From: Pseudopyrenochaeta lycopersici
Taxonomy: Eukaryota; Ascomycota; Dothideomycetes; Pleosporales; Pseudopyrenochaetaceae
Reading direction: 5' to 3'
Assembly (NCBI GenBank): GCA_003313425.1
Contig: NHZP01000032.1
Span: 248,001 to 312,000, forward strand
Length of the DNA stretch: 64,000 nt
Both the position numbers and the translations under genes were made by a program. Shown here piece after piece: positions 36,101 through 48,300 of this stretch. The notes beneath the pieces were generated by a model, which had not been told where the DNA came from, ran no database searches, and saw only the letters and a program-made list of their open reading frames with translations. Numbering within the stretch: position 1 is the stretch's first letter; each line of letters begins with the position of its first letter.

Positions 36101-36694
36101 TACAGGTCCTGGGATTCGATGGATTTTGGCCATTGTGCTTGAGTGACCTGGGACTTTGGGCGTGCTGGTGCAGATCAATATCATTTCATACTTGGGATAT
36201 TGGAGAGTCAGTATCACAGATGAGAATTAGGAGGAGACGAATAAGATCATAGGCTTTCTTAAATGTATAGTCCAGGGATAATTATGATACGTTGGAACAG
36301 GAGTCGAGGCTACTAAACTACAGTGAGTCATGGGTTCTGGAAAGTCCAACTCCTCACGGTGAGGTGCAGGACTGGCAGGTGATTTTGTCATCCCGAAATG
36401 GCCGCGAACCTCGGCCCAGTTCGCGAACCCCAGCTTGCACCTCGACACCAGCCTCCCACGAGCTGGAGATTGATCCCTTGCACTTGAGGCATTGAGCGAG
36501 CATTTCTGCTTCATCTTCCGTGGTGCGACACATTTGCGCTCTGGGAACAATTCGCTCATCTGCTGCATTCCTTGCATCGACCCAACGGTGACGTGCCACG
36601 TCCCGCCGTCTCGTAGTCGACTTCCGCCACCCCCCACACGCGACTCCCTGCTCCGCGCCACAGTCGAGGCCTGCAAGCTCACCACCATCACAGA
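36101..36694. other. Intergenic interval before PEX3
   Basis: About 600 bp. Overlapping minus-strand frames exist but lack any family signal and overlap the likely PEX3 promoter. No gene is called. Confidence 0.4.
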
Positions 36695-38368
36695 ATGATA
36701 CAAGGGACGCGTCGCTGGTTTCGGCGGAATCGCGCAAACTTTGCCATTGGAGCGGGCGTGTTCGGCGCCGGCTATCTCGCGGGGCAGTATGTGCTGGGGA
36801 AGCTGTCCGAGGCGAGGCAGCGCATGAGCGACGAGCGCATTGCAAAGGACAAGTACGGAGGGCCGGCGGCTCAATGAGGACGCAGCTGACAGCCGTGCAG
36901 TCTACGACGCCGCTTCGAGCAGAACCAGGAAGACTGCACATTCACCGTCCTCGCCATCCTGCCCACTGCAACCGAAAACATCCTCGATGCCATACCCGTC
37001 GAGCAGGTCTTGGAGGAGCTGCAGAGGCAAAAGGCAGAGCGACTGTCCCGAAGCGTAGGGCCAAGCGAAATCGCCAGCTCCGCGCCGCCCAGCGTGGCAG
37101 ACACGACCGAGGACGATGGCCAAAGCTCGAGTCAACAGACGGACGGCTTCATCCACGCCAGCCAGGTGGTGACAGAGGCCGAAAGCAGTGCCATCCCGCT
37201 GGCAGCAGCAGCCCCAGAGACGAGCGAAGAAAAGAAGAGCAAGAGGAGGAAGGCCCAGCTGTGGAATGAGATGAAGATTAGCTGTATGTGCCGTCGCCCA
37301 CTCTTGAGACGTCAAGCTAACATGGCCAGCGATAACACGAGCTTTCACCCTCATATACACGCTCGCCCTCCTCACGCTTCTCACACGAATCCAGCTCAAC
37401 CTGCTCGGCCGCCGCAATTACCTCGCATCCGTGGTCTCGCTCGCGGCCCCGCAGCCTGCCAGCGAAGGCTCGCGGATCAACCTCGAGAACAATGACGACG
37501 ACAACTTCGACCAGGCATACGGGAACGACTTTGAGACGAATCGCAGATACCTCAGCTTGAGCTGGTGGCTGCTGCACCGGGGCTGCATCGACCTGATTGC
37601 AAAGGTGCGAGTGGCTGTCAGGGACGTCTTTGGTCTCCTGAATCCAAGGGAGGAGATCACCCTGGAGAAGCTGTCAGAGCTTACCCTGGAAGTACGGAAG
37701 AGGGTAGAGGGCGCTACCGAGGAGGAGAGAAGGTTCGCTTCCTAATTATTCTTGCATAACCGCCACTAACATTTTACAGAACCTGCAAATGGCTCTCTTT
37801 CCTGCTCCCCTCGCCAGATCAAGAAGACTACGTTCTCCGCGAATCAGGCATGACTTCGTCCTCCGAGTCAACTTCACCCACAACAGCCACTTCTCTCCGC
37901 CGCTTGATCGACGAAACCTCTGACCTCATCGACTCGCCAGCCTTTACCCACGTCCTCACCCTCCTCCTCGACGCCGCCTTCTCGCACCTCGTCGACACCA
38001 AAATCTCCCAGCTCTCATACAAGATCCCACCCATCTCTGACAACCATGCTCGCGTACAGGAAATCCTAGGCAGTGACGTCAAAGCAAAGGTCGCGAACAG
38101 TCTAGCCGTCTTCTGCCGACAAGCACATAACATCGGAAGTGGAGCCAACAACGAGTATCTGGCCGCTATCGAGCAAGTCAGAGACCTAGAAGCATTCGCA
38201 GCTGTCGTATACTCGAGTAACTTTGAGTTTGAGAGCCCTCAAGCTGCAGCTCCAAGCCGTCCTGGCACATCCGACGGTCCGCCTGCAAAGACGAGCGTAA
38301 CGCCCGATGCAGAGTTTGAGAGTGCCTGGGGCAAGGCGCTGGCAAAGGAGGATGGGAAGGCTTTTTGA
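36695..38368 (+). CDS. PEX3: Peroxin-3 (PEX3), peroxisomal membrane biogenesis factor
   Basis: Four exons fit: 36695-36852, 36901-37283, 37330-37732 and 37780-38368, giving 510 aa. The N-terminus has a basic patch (RRWFRRNR) followed by a Gly-rich membrane segment (FAIGAGVFGAGYLAGQYVLG), the classic PEX3 targeting and anchor unit. LRRRFEQNQEDCTFTVLAIL and the later LWNEMKISSITR block with its hydrophobic stretch (AFTLIYTLALLTLLTRIQLNLL, read across the splice) are PEX3 signatures. PEX3 docks PEX19 and inserts peroxisomal membrane proteins. Every splice join restores a family motif. An acidic/Ser-rich insertion lies before the LWNEMK block. Confidence 0.93.
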
Positions 38369-38782
38369 CCAGGCATGAATTTGGCTGTACGATAATACGA
38401 ATCTGGGGTGATACGATGTTCTAATAGCATTCACTAAGATACCCGCAATTTGAAGATTCTACTCATACATCTTTGATATGTCCTTGTACTTTCTTGCTTA
38501 CGTCCCTATACTTACTCATACCTCCCTACACTGTTTTCACTTTATATCTTCCGATCACTTCGGCTTCGGAACGAGAAACGTGACCAGGCGAGTCGTGACG
38601 TCAGAACCTGTCTTTCAACTGGGAACGCGCAACTCACGAGACGTAATATGTCCTGAAGAGTAAATATTTATATGCACAACCAGAACTGCACCAATCGGTT
38701 CAAAGTCTCGTGCAAAGCCACATTTTCAGCTTTACCTACATCAAAGTAACCGGAACACATCTTGGAATACAAACCACCAAAT
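38369..38782. other. Intergenic interval
   Basis: About 410 bp between PEX3 and the GT8 gene. No gene is seen. Confidence 0.4.
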
Positions 38783-40030
38783 ATGGCAGACACGCGGACC
38801 ACAAGCCCACCAAATAATGCATATGTCACTCTCCTCACTCGCCCAAGCTACCTCGCCGGTGCACTCCTCCTAGCATACACTCTCAAAAAACACTCCCTAT
38901 CCACCCCCCTCATCATCGCCTACACGCCCGAAACCCTCCCAGAACCCAGCATCAAGGCCCTCCAAGCCGAAGCACCGCACTCAAACATCCTCCTACATGC
39001 AGTCGAGCACCTGCGGCTCCCGGACAACGGCACCGAGCACGGTATGGTCGCAGAGCGCTTCCTGGATACGTGGACGAAACTGCGTGTTTTCGACTTGCAC
39101 AGCCTGCCCCAGCGCTTCGATGCGCTGTGCTGGCTCGACGCTGATATGCTGGTGTTTTCCAACCCGTCCCCGCTTATCTTCAACACCGAGAATGACGACT
39201 ATCTCGCGGGGGACTCAGGCATGAGACTCATGGCCGTGCATACCTGTGTGTGTAATCTCGACCACGACGCCTGGGCCCCTACATCGTGGACGCGAGACAA
39301 CTGCGCGCTGACACACCTCGCGTCGCCCGGGGCCACAGCGGCGGTGAAAGGCGAGCCAGAGACATTTGGGAATTTCAATTCAGGCACGTTTGTGTACCGC
39401 CCGTCGGCTGCGCTGGCGGCGTTTGTGCGGGCCAAGTTTGAAGAGCTGGGAAGTGAAAGGCTGCGCGGGATGAAGTTTCCCGACCAGGATTTTCTGAACG
39501 ACGTCTTTGGTCGGCGGTGGCGTGCGCTTTCGTGGAAGACGAATGCGCTGAAGACGTGGCGGTACTGGCATACGAATATCTGGCGGGACGACGAGGTCGC
39601 AGTGCTGCATTACATTGTGGACAAGCCGTGGGCGGCGCGCGTAAAAGCGGATGGGACAGCTGGGTATTTGGGGAAGGACGGGGAGACCCATAAATGGTGG
39701 TGGGATGAGTATGCAAAGTGGCATGCAGAGAGGACGGGGCAAGGGGAAAAGGAGCTGTTGGAGACAGTGGGAAAGTACGTTGCTAGTGAGACGGGAGAGG
39801 AGAGTGCGGAAATGCGTGCGATTGGCGGCGGTGCACAGGATTTCGCGAAGAAGTGGCCATCAAAGTCACCAGAGCCAAAGGAGGGGAAGCAAGATTCGTT
39901 TGGTGAAGGTGCACATGGTCCAGTGTTGAGAAAACCCATGCTAGGGGAGCGAGGACACGGTCCTGTTGTTAGAGGAAGAGGCGGGATGGGGAGAGGGAGG
40001 GGGGAAGGGTGGAGTATAATGGATGCTTGA
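38783..40030 (+). CDS. Glycosyltransferase family 8 (glycogenin/galactinol synthase-like)
   Basis: Intronless, 415 aa from the ATG at 38783 (aaatATGgc). An in-frame ATG at 38762 would add seven residues. AYVTLLTRPSYLAGALLLAYTLK opens a GT-A fold. WLDADMLVF holds the metal-binding DxD motif. FNSGTFVYRPS, FPDQDFLNDVF and LHYIVDKPW are standard GT8 blocks. GT8 enzymes transfer glucose or galactose from UDP-sugars with retention. The acceptor cannot be told from the sequence, and the lack of a transmembrane anchor suggests a cytosolic enzyme. The C-terminal tail (about residues 330-415) is low complexity and ends in Gly/Arg-rich repeats. Confidence 0.88.
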   Translation: MADTRTTSPPNNAYVTLLTRPSYLAGALLLAYTLKKHSLSTPLIIAYTPETLPEPSIKALQAEAPHSNILLHAVEHLRLPDNGTEHGMVAERFLDTWTKLRVFDLHSLPQRFDALCWLDADMLVFSNPSPLIFNTENDDYLAGDSGMRLMAVHTCVCNLDHDAWAPTSWTRDNCALTHLASPGATAAVKGEPETFGNFNSGTFVYRPSAALAAFVRAKFEELGSERLRGMKFPDQDFLNDVFGRRWRALSWKTNALKTWRYWHTNIWRDDEVAVLHYIVDKPWAARVKADGTAGYLGKDGETHKWWWDEYAKWHAERTGQGEKELLETVGKYVASETGEESAEMRAIGGGAQDFAKKWPSKSPEPKEGKQDSFGEGAHGPVLRKPMLGERGHGPVVRGRGGMGRGRGEGWSIMDA

Positions 40031-41828
40031 GATGCACTCATCTCATGCGAAAACAGTGAACATATAACATTATAGAGCGTAAGAACAAGAGACAATCCAT
40101 TTCGTACATACTACATGAAACCCAGACACAGTACGACCCATGCACATGCCAATATAACGAGCAACAAGCAAAAGAGAAATACGCAAAGTATGGTTTCGCG
40201 CTATGGTAAGGAATATGCCTTGATCCTTGATCCTCCAGAACAAAATCAATTTATGCAAACGGAATGATATCAGGAAAGTCGTCATCGTCGTAAATTGTAG
40301 CGTGTAGGAATCGGAAACACGTATAGCGAGGCGTTAAGTTGTCGTTTCGGCCGTTGTCGTCGTAATTGCAGGCGTATAAGAAGGAGTTGCTGCATCAACT
40401 GTCTGAGGACTAGTATCCTCATCTGAATTATCAACTGGCGATGCTCTGCAAACAATGTGGTCAGTATGGGTGCGAAATTACTGGGCGTCGCCAGAGCTCC
40501 ACAGGGTTTCCGAGGCAAGCAAGGTTGGTGATATGGCGACCGGCAGTCTGAAACAAAGGTGCAAAGAATGAAAAGGCTGACACTCCAAGGAGACAAAAGA
40601 AACCCGCAAATGGCAGAAGTGAACCAAAGGCGACATGAACGGAGGAAGGCGATATCTGCGGCCACCTGATGATATTCTGTTGTATTGATTATTCTGGTAA
40701 AGGTACTCTCGGTGAACCTGATAGGAAATTAAAGCACTGTACTATCAGCAATTGAGAATGAAGTAAAGGGCGAATAGGCGAATAAATGAATGCTGAACTT
40801 CGAGAGAAGCACTGATCGTTTCCATGCACCATGAACAAGCTCGCTCCCATCTTTCTTCTACTAGACTCTCCTCTTGGCTGACACAAGCGTCATCGCAAGC
40901 GAATATAGTATCTCGACAACATCAGCGCTGTCAGTATCGTTCCTTTGCCCCCTAGCATTCTATCATTATATTAAGCAGCAAAGCAGCATGTCGATATGCA
41001 AAGAAAATCCTGTGGGACCAGATATCCGTCCGAAAAATCCAGTTCCACTCCAGACTCTGGTTGAGTGTATGCCTTTTGGATATGAGGTTCTCCAGTATAA
41101 GATGTATTAGCTACTGCGAAGTATTCACATATATATCCGTTGAAAGACAGTAAATACGGTAGAAGCCGGAGCCGGAGTCTGACCGAAGATACAGGATAGC
41201 CATGTTGTGAATACTTCGTGGGAATGGGCTCCAGTGTATTCAAATCAGAAAAATGGACTTTCTAAGCAATGTATGGCCAGTCCATTGAGATTTAGAGTTT
41301 TCGGAGGTGTATTGCCAAAATGGAGAGCCTATGGGTACCGATGACGTAGCGTCTGCGCAGCGTTCCCGGCGTTGTACGATCATTAGGTAGTCCTATTGGC
41401 CTCAAGGAGTATCACACGGATGGGACCATTCTAAGATACTTCCAGTTCCTATTGGTCAAAAAGATCCACTGGTATGATGGGATTAGGCCGTGGCAGCTAG
41501 GAAAGACCCTATTCCGGTGTGAAAGTACCCTGGCTTGTACCCAGATGAATCCACGGGGCAGACTACCAGAACATCTTGTGAGCAGTCTTTCATGCTCCAA
41601 AAGGTAAGCCGTGCCAACGAGCAATGGAATTAGGGGGTGGGCTTACAATGGGTCACTGTCAGATTACTAGGATGATGTAAGCTGTCATGATTGTGGGGCC
41701 ACAATGGACATCATACAGGTGAGTAAGACAGGACCAAAGGCGTATTCGCCTCTGCAACGCCTCAGGATGAGTCATTGAAGAATTGAGGGAAGGTCGAGAT
41801 AACGCAAAGCAGGCTGCTTCGCTGGGTT
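40031..41828. other. Gene-poor interval, possible small gene remnant on the minus strand
   Basis: No complete gene is supported. A minus-strand pair of exon-like pieces (40482-40547 and 40334-40445, joined over a 36-nt candidate intron with branch tactgac) gives an open Ser/Thr-rich tail ending in TTTTAETTT. I could not find its 5' end or a family. Confidence 0.3.
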
Positions 41829-43142
41829 TCAGTCTGGGTCAGTGTCTCTGGATCGAGACTCTTGGTGTCCAGCCCACGGTTCATATCCAGGGAAACCAGG
41901 CTGGAGGGAGTAGCCCGGGTGCAGATCATTACGGGGCGGACACAATGGGTACTCTCCTTGAGGTCGGCCATGGTTCTCCAAAAATTCCGGATACTCCTCA
42001 TTGAAAGAATGGATGCCAGTAGAGGTGGGAAAGCTGCTCCATCCAGATCCAGGATTTCCAGGCAGAGACAGTCCAAAAGGCTCATTTGGGGCTTCGAGGT
42101 TTACGTACCCAGGCATCTCAGATTGACTTCTCTCCATTGATTCTCGTCCCCAATGTGTAGCATCAGAGTCCACGCGAGGCTCAGATTTACCATTCGCGTC
42201 GTGGTTTATAGTCGATGACTTTAGAAAGGACAGTTCATGCTGGCTTAATGCGTTGGGCGAGACTTGACGCACAGTAGAGGTACGCACATCAAAAGCGAAG
42301 CCACGTTTTGTCATCTTGTCAGCCCCTTGTTGCTCAATGCCAGCGTTGGATGAGAGTCTTCTGCGATGACTTATAAGCAATTATTCGTTACTGTCATTAA
42401 AACTTGCCTCTTTGATGGTCTCTTTAAATCCTCCGGATTTCTTGGATCCTTGGATGCATCGAATGCGTGGGTGCACTGCGCAACATCAGAACTCAGCCGT
42501 GTGACTAGGAGCCATTTGTCTAAAATGATATCATACTTTGCCTTTCTGGCGCTTGCACTTGGGACAAGCACCCCGCTTCCTTGTTTCCTTGTAAGCGTCC
42601 TTCTCTTCTATTGTCATCTTTCTCTTCGTCCTCGGCTTCAAAATACGTCCATCGAAAGCACTGAATACTATGTGCTTCGCAGAGCTTGTTGTCGATTCCT
42701 GAGTCGGGGGGAGGGGTGCCGAAGCGGATGGTGAGTCTCGGCGTATTAGTACAGGTTCCGCGGACCTTGAGAATCGGGTCGAGCGAACTGGTGACTCTAG
42801 ACCTGATGGGCTTTCATGACGGCTGTCACCTTCAATCGCCTCACTGATAATGCTAGGAGCTTCAGAACTGGCAAGAGGTGGGTATTGCTCGGTAGCGCCG
42901 GAATGCGTGTCTTTTGACTGCATTTCACGGAGTTCGGCCGTGAGAAAGTCAATAGCAGCTAAATGCTTCCTCTGACGCAAAGTTGCACATTCTGGATATG
43001 CCTTTTTGAGATGCTCATGCAAAGCGTCAGAAGCGACGGGTTGAGTGAAAGACATGCCTGCCCAGGGCGATGTCTCATCACTGGTCGGCTGCACACGCCT
43101 AATAAGAGGCATTTTCGAAAGTGGATCACCTTCGCTGGTCAT
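41829..43142 (-). CDS. Zinc-cluster-like DNA-binding protein (putative transcription factor)
   Basis: Three exons fit: 42537-43142, 42408-42475 and 41829-42360, giving 401 aa. The diagnostic part is KRKMTIEEKDAYKETRKRGA followed by CPKCKRQKGKC, with the last Cys supplied by exon 2 across the first intron, then THAFD. This Cys-Lys-rich element recurs in fungal proteins annotated as putative zinc-cluster regulators. It is shorter than a full Zn2Cys6 binuclear cluster, so DNA binding is inferred. The second intron appears to use a GC donor (AG|gcaagt). The C-terminal exon is Pro/Gly/Ser-rich, as expected for an activation region. It is the nearest candidate regulator to the PKS, about 2.3 kb beyond the PKS stop codon. 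Confidence 0.65.
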
Positions 43143-45396
43143 TATGAAGGGTCAAGTTGAGAGAAGTCGGAGATTCATACTGCAAGGACAATAGTAGCAT
43201 TATGAGTCCCTCGATACGGTTAAACCGGCCTCTATTAACCTGCATATACTGTCAGCATTTTCCGATAGCACAGCGACTAGGTCTAAATAGACTGCAGATA
43301 CTAGATAAAGTGAAGCTCCTAATCCCTTCTTGTCGTCAAGGATTGTTGGTGGCATGTACACCAATCATCACATAGAAAACAAGATCGACCGTTGATCATG
43401 ACCATAAATTCTCATTGCTGTTGCTTTTAAAGTACGAAAGAGAGGTTTTGAATCGCTTACACATGCAGTAGATCAAATGATCTGAAGCGTCTTCTGCCTG
43501 TGCTACAAGGCTGAGAGGTAATGTCCTAGGGTCAAAAGATCATCAACGCTGAAACGAATGGATGGGGGGTTGTTGAGTATATACGTTGCCGGTTGTGGAC
43601 TGCGGAAACCCAAAAGTAGCCAGGCAACTGTAAGGCATGCGCGGTATCCCAACGGCGTCCGCGGTGTCCCAAGCCAAACTGCAGCAGTACCTATGTCGAC
43701 ACGGCGTCCAAAATGGGTCGCCATGATACGAGGTCGGTGCAAGATATCAGGCAGAGAGTGCGCAGGTGACTTCGGGTGCTATCGTGATTCGTTCGGCAAA
43801 CATTATTGCGAAGGTACCAAGTCCGGATGTGTCTAAAGGGCTGGCGCAGCACTTGGAGGACCATCGACTCGTTTTCAGGCTAGTGGGCTGTGGCGCATCT
43901 GATTGGCGAACAGCGTTCAGCTTACTATGATGTTGGGTGCTGCGGCTTGATGTCGGGCAGAGATGCAGGAAACAGATTTGTTATAACGAAACCCATAGGC
44001 GGATTATCGAGACTTAGCGCTGTAGCGGTCATGTTGGCGTTCTCAGGTGTGTCGCGTTTCTGCTGCACGTTGACGCTGCCGAATCCTGCTGAACGGCGAT
44101 GAAGTACCAATCATGCGTCCCTGAAGCACGCGAGACGTCATGCAACTCTCTGTGATAGGCTGTGTGTGTTGAATGGTTATCGTCCAGAGACGAGGTTTGT
44201 AGGAGCGGTGTGTCTAGAAGAAGTAATCCAATCATGTGGAGGAGCTGAGCGACTATGATACGCATACTAGTCTGAAAGTCGTTAGCGCAACGCGTACAGG
44301 AAGCTGCGACGTCAGTGTTATGGCAAACTCCAGCGCACCAACACGCATCATGAAATGGGACTCCCTTACAGCCTTGTTTAATCCAATGATTGGGCAGTAG
44401 AAGATCACTGCCGCCTCACCAGACTCGGCCTTCTCGGCTGATATGAGCGAAATAGTCACTGATTGATAAATCGCATGCTCAATAGTATCGAGCGACATCA
44501 TTTCCTTGCACCCATTTCACTTATTTTCCTAAATGAACCTCGATATCGGACCCAGTTCATACCTTTGAGGTAGTAGCTGCATCAAAAGCATCTTAATGCT
44601 TGCAGCCTTTCGAATACTGGGCCAAGGCACGCTCCTCTGCCCACGTATGCATCGGCCATGAGTGCCGTGGTCCAGTTTTGGATATCTAGCCTACATCGAC
44701 AGATCAAGCATATGCTTCGATCAGCATCAAGTCTGCACAAAGACACTATTTGGGTTTTCTTAAGTCCTTCCATCGATCTCAGGCAGCTGCTACAGTGATC
44801 CTTGGTATGTGGAATAAAGTGAGCCGTGTTTCCACAAATTCAATCTGGTAGCCTAGAATCCGCAATTGCACACAGGAAGGGGATCTAGGATAGAGCAATT
44901 TCGCTCTTCTTCACAGCCTACTGAAGACGCTTCTTACCTTACATGATACAGACGTGCAAAACTTGATCGAACTCCTAGGCTTTGAAGAATCGCTTCTCTG
45001 ACTTTAGAATGTAGTTATCTTTGTACAATTTATTCTTCGTCAGGCTTCTCATGCCACACGCAGCGTTCTTTCAAGATGCTAATGCTCCTATGCTTCTAGG
45101 TCTTCGGATTACAAAAACCAGCAATACACTATAGAATACCAATAGGGCTATAGTAGCAAGTCTGTTCGTAGAATACCAGTGTAATCTCTTCTGCTTACTA
45201 ACCGGGACTTTTGGCGAGCACTCACGTAAATCAACCAAATCAAAAACATATATTTACTTCCACATCATAAAACATCAACAGTAAGATTTTATAACTAAGA
45301 ATATGGGACTGTGAATGAGATCTGTGTATGATAATCCCCAGATTGCCGAGAAGTTTAACAGGATATACTACAGCGAACTCTATCAGTACTTATATA
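43143..45396. other. Gene-poor interval with small unassigned frames
   Basis: No complete gene is recognised. Two items are noted. A Cys-rich plus-strand frame ends at 43836. A minus-strand frame at 44029-44265 starts with a hydrophobic signal-like stretch (MRIIVAQLLHMIGLLLL) but has no family. Either could be a small secreted protein or chance. Confidence 0.35.
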
Positions 45397-48300
45397 TCAG
45401 TCCTGAGAGGCATCCGCGAGGAGTTTTTGCCCAATCGTCTCGACCACACTCGATACCTGTGTTCTCTTATCAAGTAGAAGCGCAAACGGAACGTCGACAT
45501 TGAAAGCGCGGTATACGTCTGACCGAAGCTCAGCTGCCAACATGGACTCCATACCAAAGTCTGCGAGGAGAGTGTCCATCTTCAATGACTCTTGGCTAAC
45601 GAGCAGCAACGATGCAATTGACTTGACTAGTGTGACCTTGATGGCTTGCATCAATGCCTCTCCCGGCTCCTTGGACTCGCCATTCTCTGTGAGCGCGATC
45701 CTGACCGCTTGGGGTAACTTTGCTCCAGCATCCTGACCTTCACTGCCCTCGGCCGAGTCTGCGTTCTCAGCAAACGCACCGGCAATGTATGTGCATCGGG
45801 GATCTTCGAGAACCTTGGTTCCACGCACAAAACCCTGATCACGGATCTTCTGGAAGCCATGAAGTTCAAGCCCGGTCAGAATATGCCCTCCAATTTGATG
45901 CTCTTTACCAAACCCGTCATCCACAGCCGCAGACGGCTCAGCCGGCAGATCCGTCAATGAGATGTCGATGATCTGCAAGAGCTCGGCTTCAGTGAATGGA
46001 TGCACGCCCTTCCTCAACAATACGGCCTCTGTCTCAGGATTCTCGTGCAAGAAACCCACTTCAGAAATCATGCCTAGTCCAACAGCGACAGCAGGAAGTC
46101 CCAAACTTCTCCGATATCTGCCGAATGCATCCAGAAACGAGTTTGCGGCACAATAGTTGCTTTCAGTAGCGGTCCCTACACTTCCTGTAATGGAGCTAAG
46201 CATGAGGAAAAAGTCAAGAAGGCTGTCTCGACCCGTGAGTGCATGATGGAGGTTCCAAGTTCCCTGAATCTTCTGGTTCAAGCCTGCGTGCCAGGTTGAA
46301 TTGCTCATGTCTTTGAATAGGGAGACCTGTTTTTGTTGTCAGGTTGTTAGATCACTTTTCGTACTGAGGTACTCACATGGATAGCCACTGAAGCTTGGAT
46401 GACTCCTCCTATTGGTTGAGTAGAGCTGTTGACTGCATTGTCTGCCACGGCACGGTCTGCAACGCTGCCTTTGCATACAGTGACGGTTGCTCCTGCAGCT
46501 TCCAAGTCTGCGACGAGCCGTGCTGCGGATGGCTTATCGGTGCCTGATCGGCCGATGAAAGTGAAATGCCTGGCACCCAGCTGTAACATCCACCGAGATA
46601 TGCTTCGCCCTAAACCGCCGAGGCAGCCAACTAGCAGATAACACTTCTCGGGATGAAACCTTGTATGATGCTTAAAAGGCACAACCTAAATGCTTCAGTA
46701 TGTCAACGGGCATATTAAGTGAAAATTCTTACTGATATCTCTTGGTTTTCGTGGAGTGAAATGGCAACTTTGCCCATTCTGTTACCTGAAGAGAAGTAAC
46801 GGAATGCTTGGACAAGCTCTGAGGCTGGGAAGATCTTGAGTGGGGAAATTGGCTTGATGTGGCCACTGCGGATCAAGTTTATACTGCGTTTGAGCAGTCT
46901 GTGTGAAGGATTAGCAGTTTGGAAATGGGTAACAAAGAGAGTCTTACTTGGACCATATACGTTGTTTGGCTTGGGAGCCTGCCCAAAAGAGATCGGTGAG
47001 ATCGAACACTGTGAACGTCACCGCGCGCTCGAACATGCGCATGTTCAGCTTCCCGCTGTCGGCGATATCACGCTTGCCAACTTCTACAAAGGTACCGAAA
47101 GGCGCTAAGATCTCCCAACATTCGTGCAAGAAATCTCCGGTCAAAGAGTTCAAGACGACATCCACCCCTCGTTCAGCCGTAACTTCAAGCAAGTCCTTCG
47201 CAAAGGAAGGGCTATGCGAGTCAAAGATATGGTCCTCTGGAATCTCGAAATTCTCAACCAAAAATCTTCTTTTCTCCTGCGTTCCGACCGTAGTGAAGAT
47301 CTCCGCACCAAGCATCCGTGCCACCTGGATTGCAGCGATCCCCAACCCACCAGCACCAGAGTGAATAAGCACAGACTGCCCTTCTTCAATCCTCGCACGA
47401 TACTCGAGCGCGTACAATGCAGTTGAGAACACCAGCGGAACAGTCGCCATGACGGTGCTGTCTTCTCCGTCTCTTAGCTTACAACAAGCCCACTCCGGTA
47501 CATCTTCAACCGTCCCGTAGTGATGCGGCGCCATAACTACAACGCGATCACCGCTCTTCAACGTCCCATTTGTTGATCCAGTCGTGATAACAACACCGCT
47601 AAACTCTAACCCGCAAGTAGAGCCGTGGATGTTGATGCGGTCGCTGAGCGCATAGAGGTCTTTGGCATTCATTCCCACAGCTTCGACTTTGATACGTGCA
47701 TATCCTGCCTTGACCTTCGTGGGCTGTACAGTCTGTTCAAAGCGCAACGTATCGAACCGTCCTGCGCTTCCCATGCTCAACTTCGCGTGCAAGACATCAC
47801 CAACCTGCATGGACACTTCTGTGCCGTCCTGGGTGTCTCTAAAAGCGCGATTCTGGCTTACTTCGGGCACGAAACGAGAGATGTACAACGCGGAATCATG
47901 TTCTATGAATTCTAGATCCGGATTTGGATTCTTCAAGCACTCGTTCAAAACGGCGACAACATGTTCGCTAGCGCGCGACGGGCTAGAGTGATCTTTTTCA
48001 AGATCTAGAACAGGCATTTTTAGAGACGGTCGTTCAAGCATGAGCGTTCGTGCAAGGCCGAGCATAGTTGCTGCTTCGGGGACACCGGACTTGAAGAGGT
48101 TTCCACCAGTTATCCAGAGAAGGATGGAGGCGGATTCAGCGAGAGTTGAGACGGACGATTGCTGGGACGGGGTCATAGTAGAAAGGATGGGGTTTGTGTA
48201 CTCAAGGGTGGAGATTATAGTGGAGTTCTCTGGAATCGTTTCGGGTGTTACGTCGTTAATGTGCACAGGTTGAAGTTGCGCCTGGTATGTCCTAGACATT

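Noticed and set aside
36227..36941. Minus-strand frames of 195-215 aa opposite the PEX3 start
   Set aside because: They overlap the PEX3 promoter and first exon. Two such frames overlap each other and neither has a domain.
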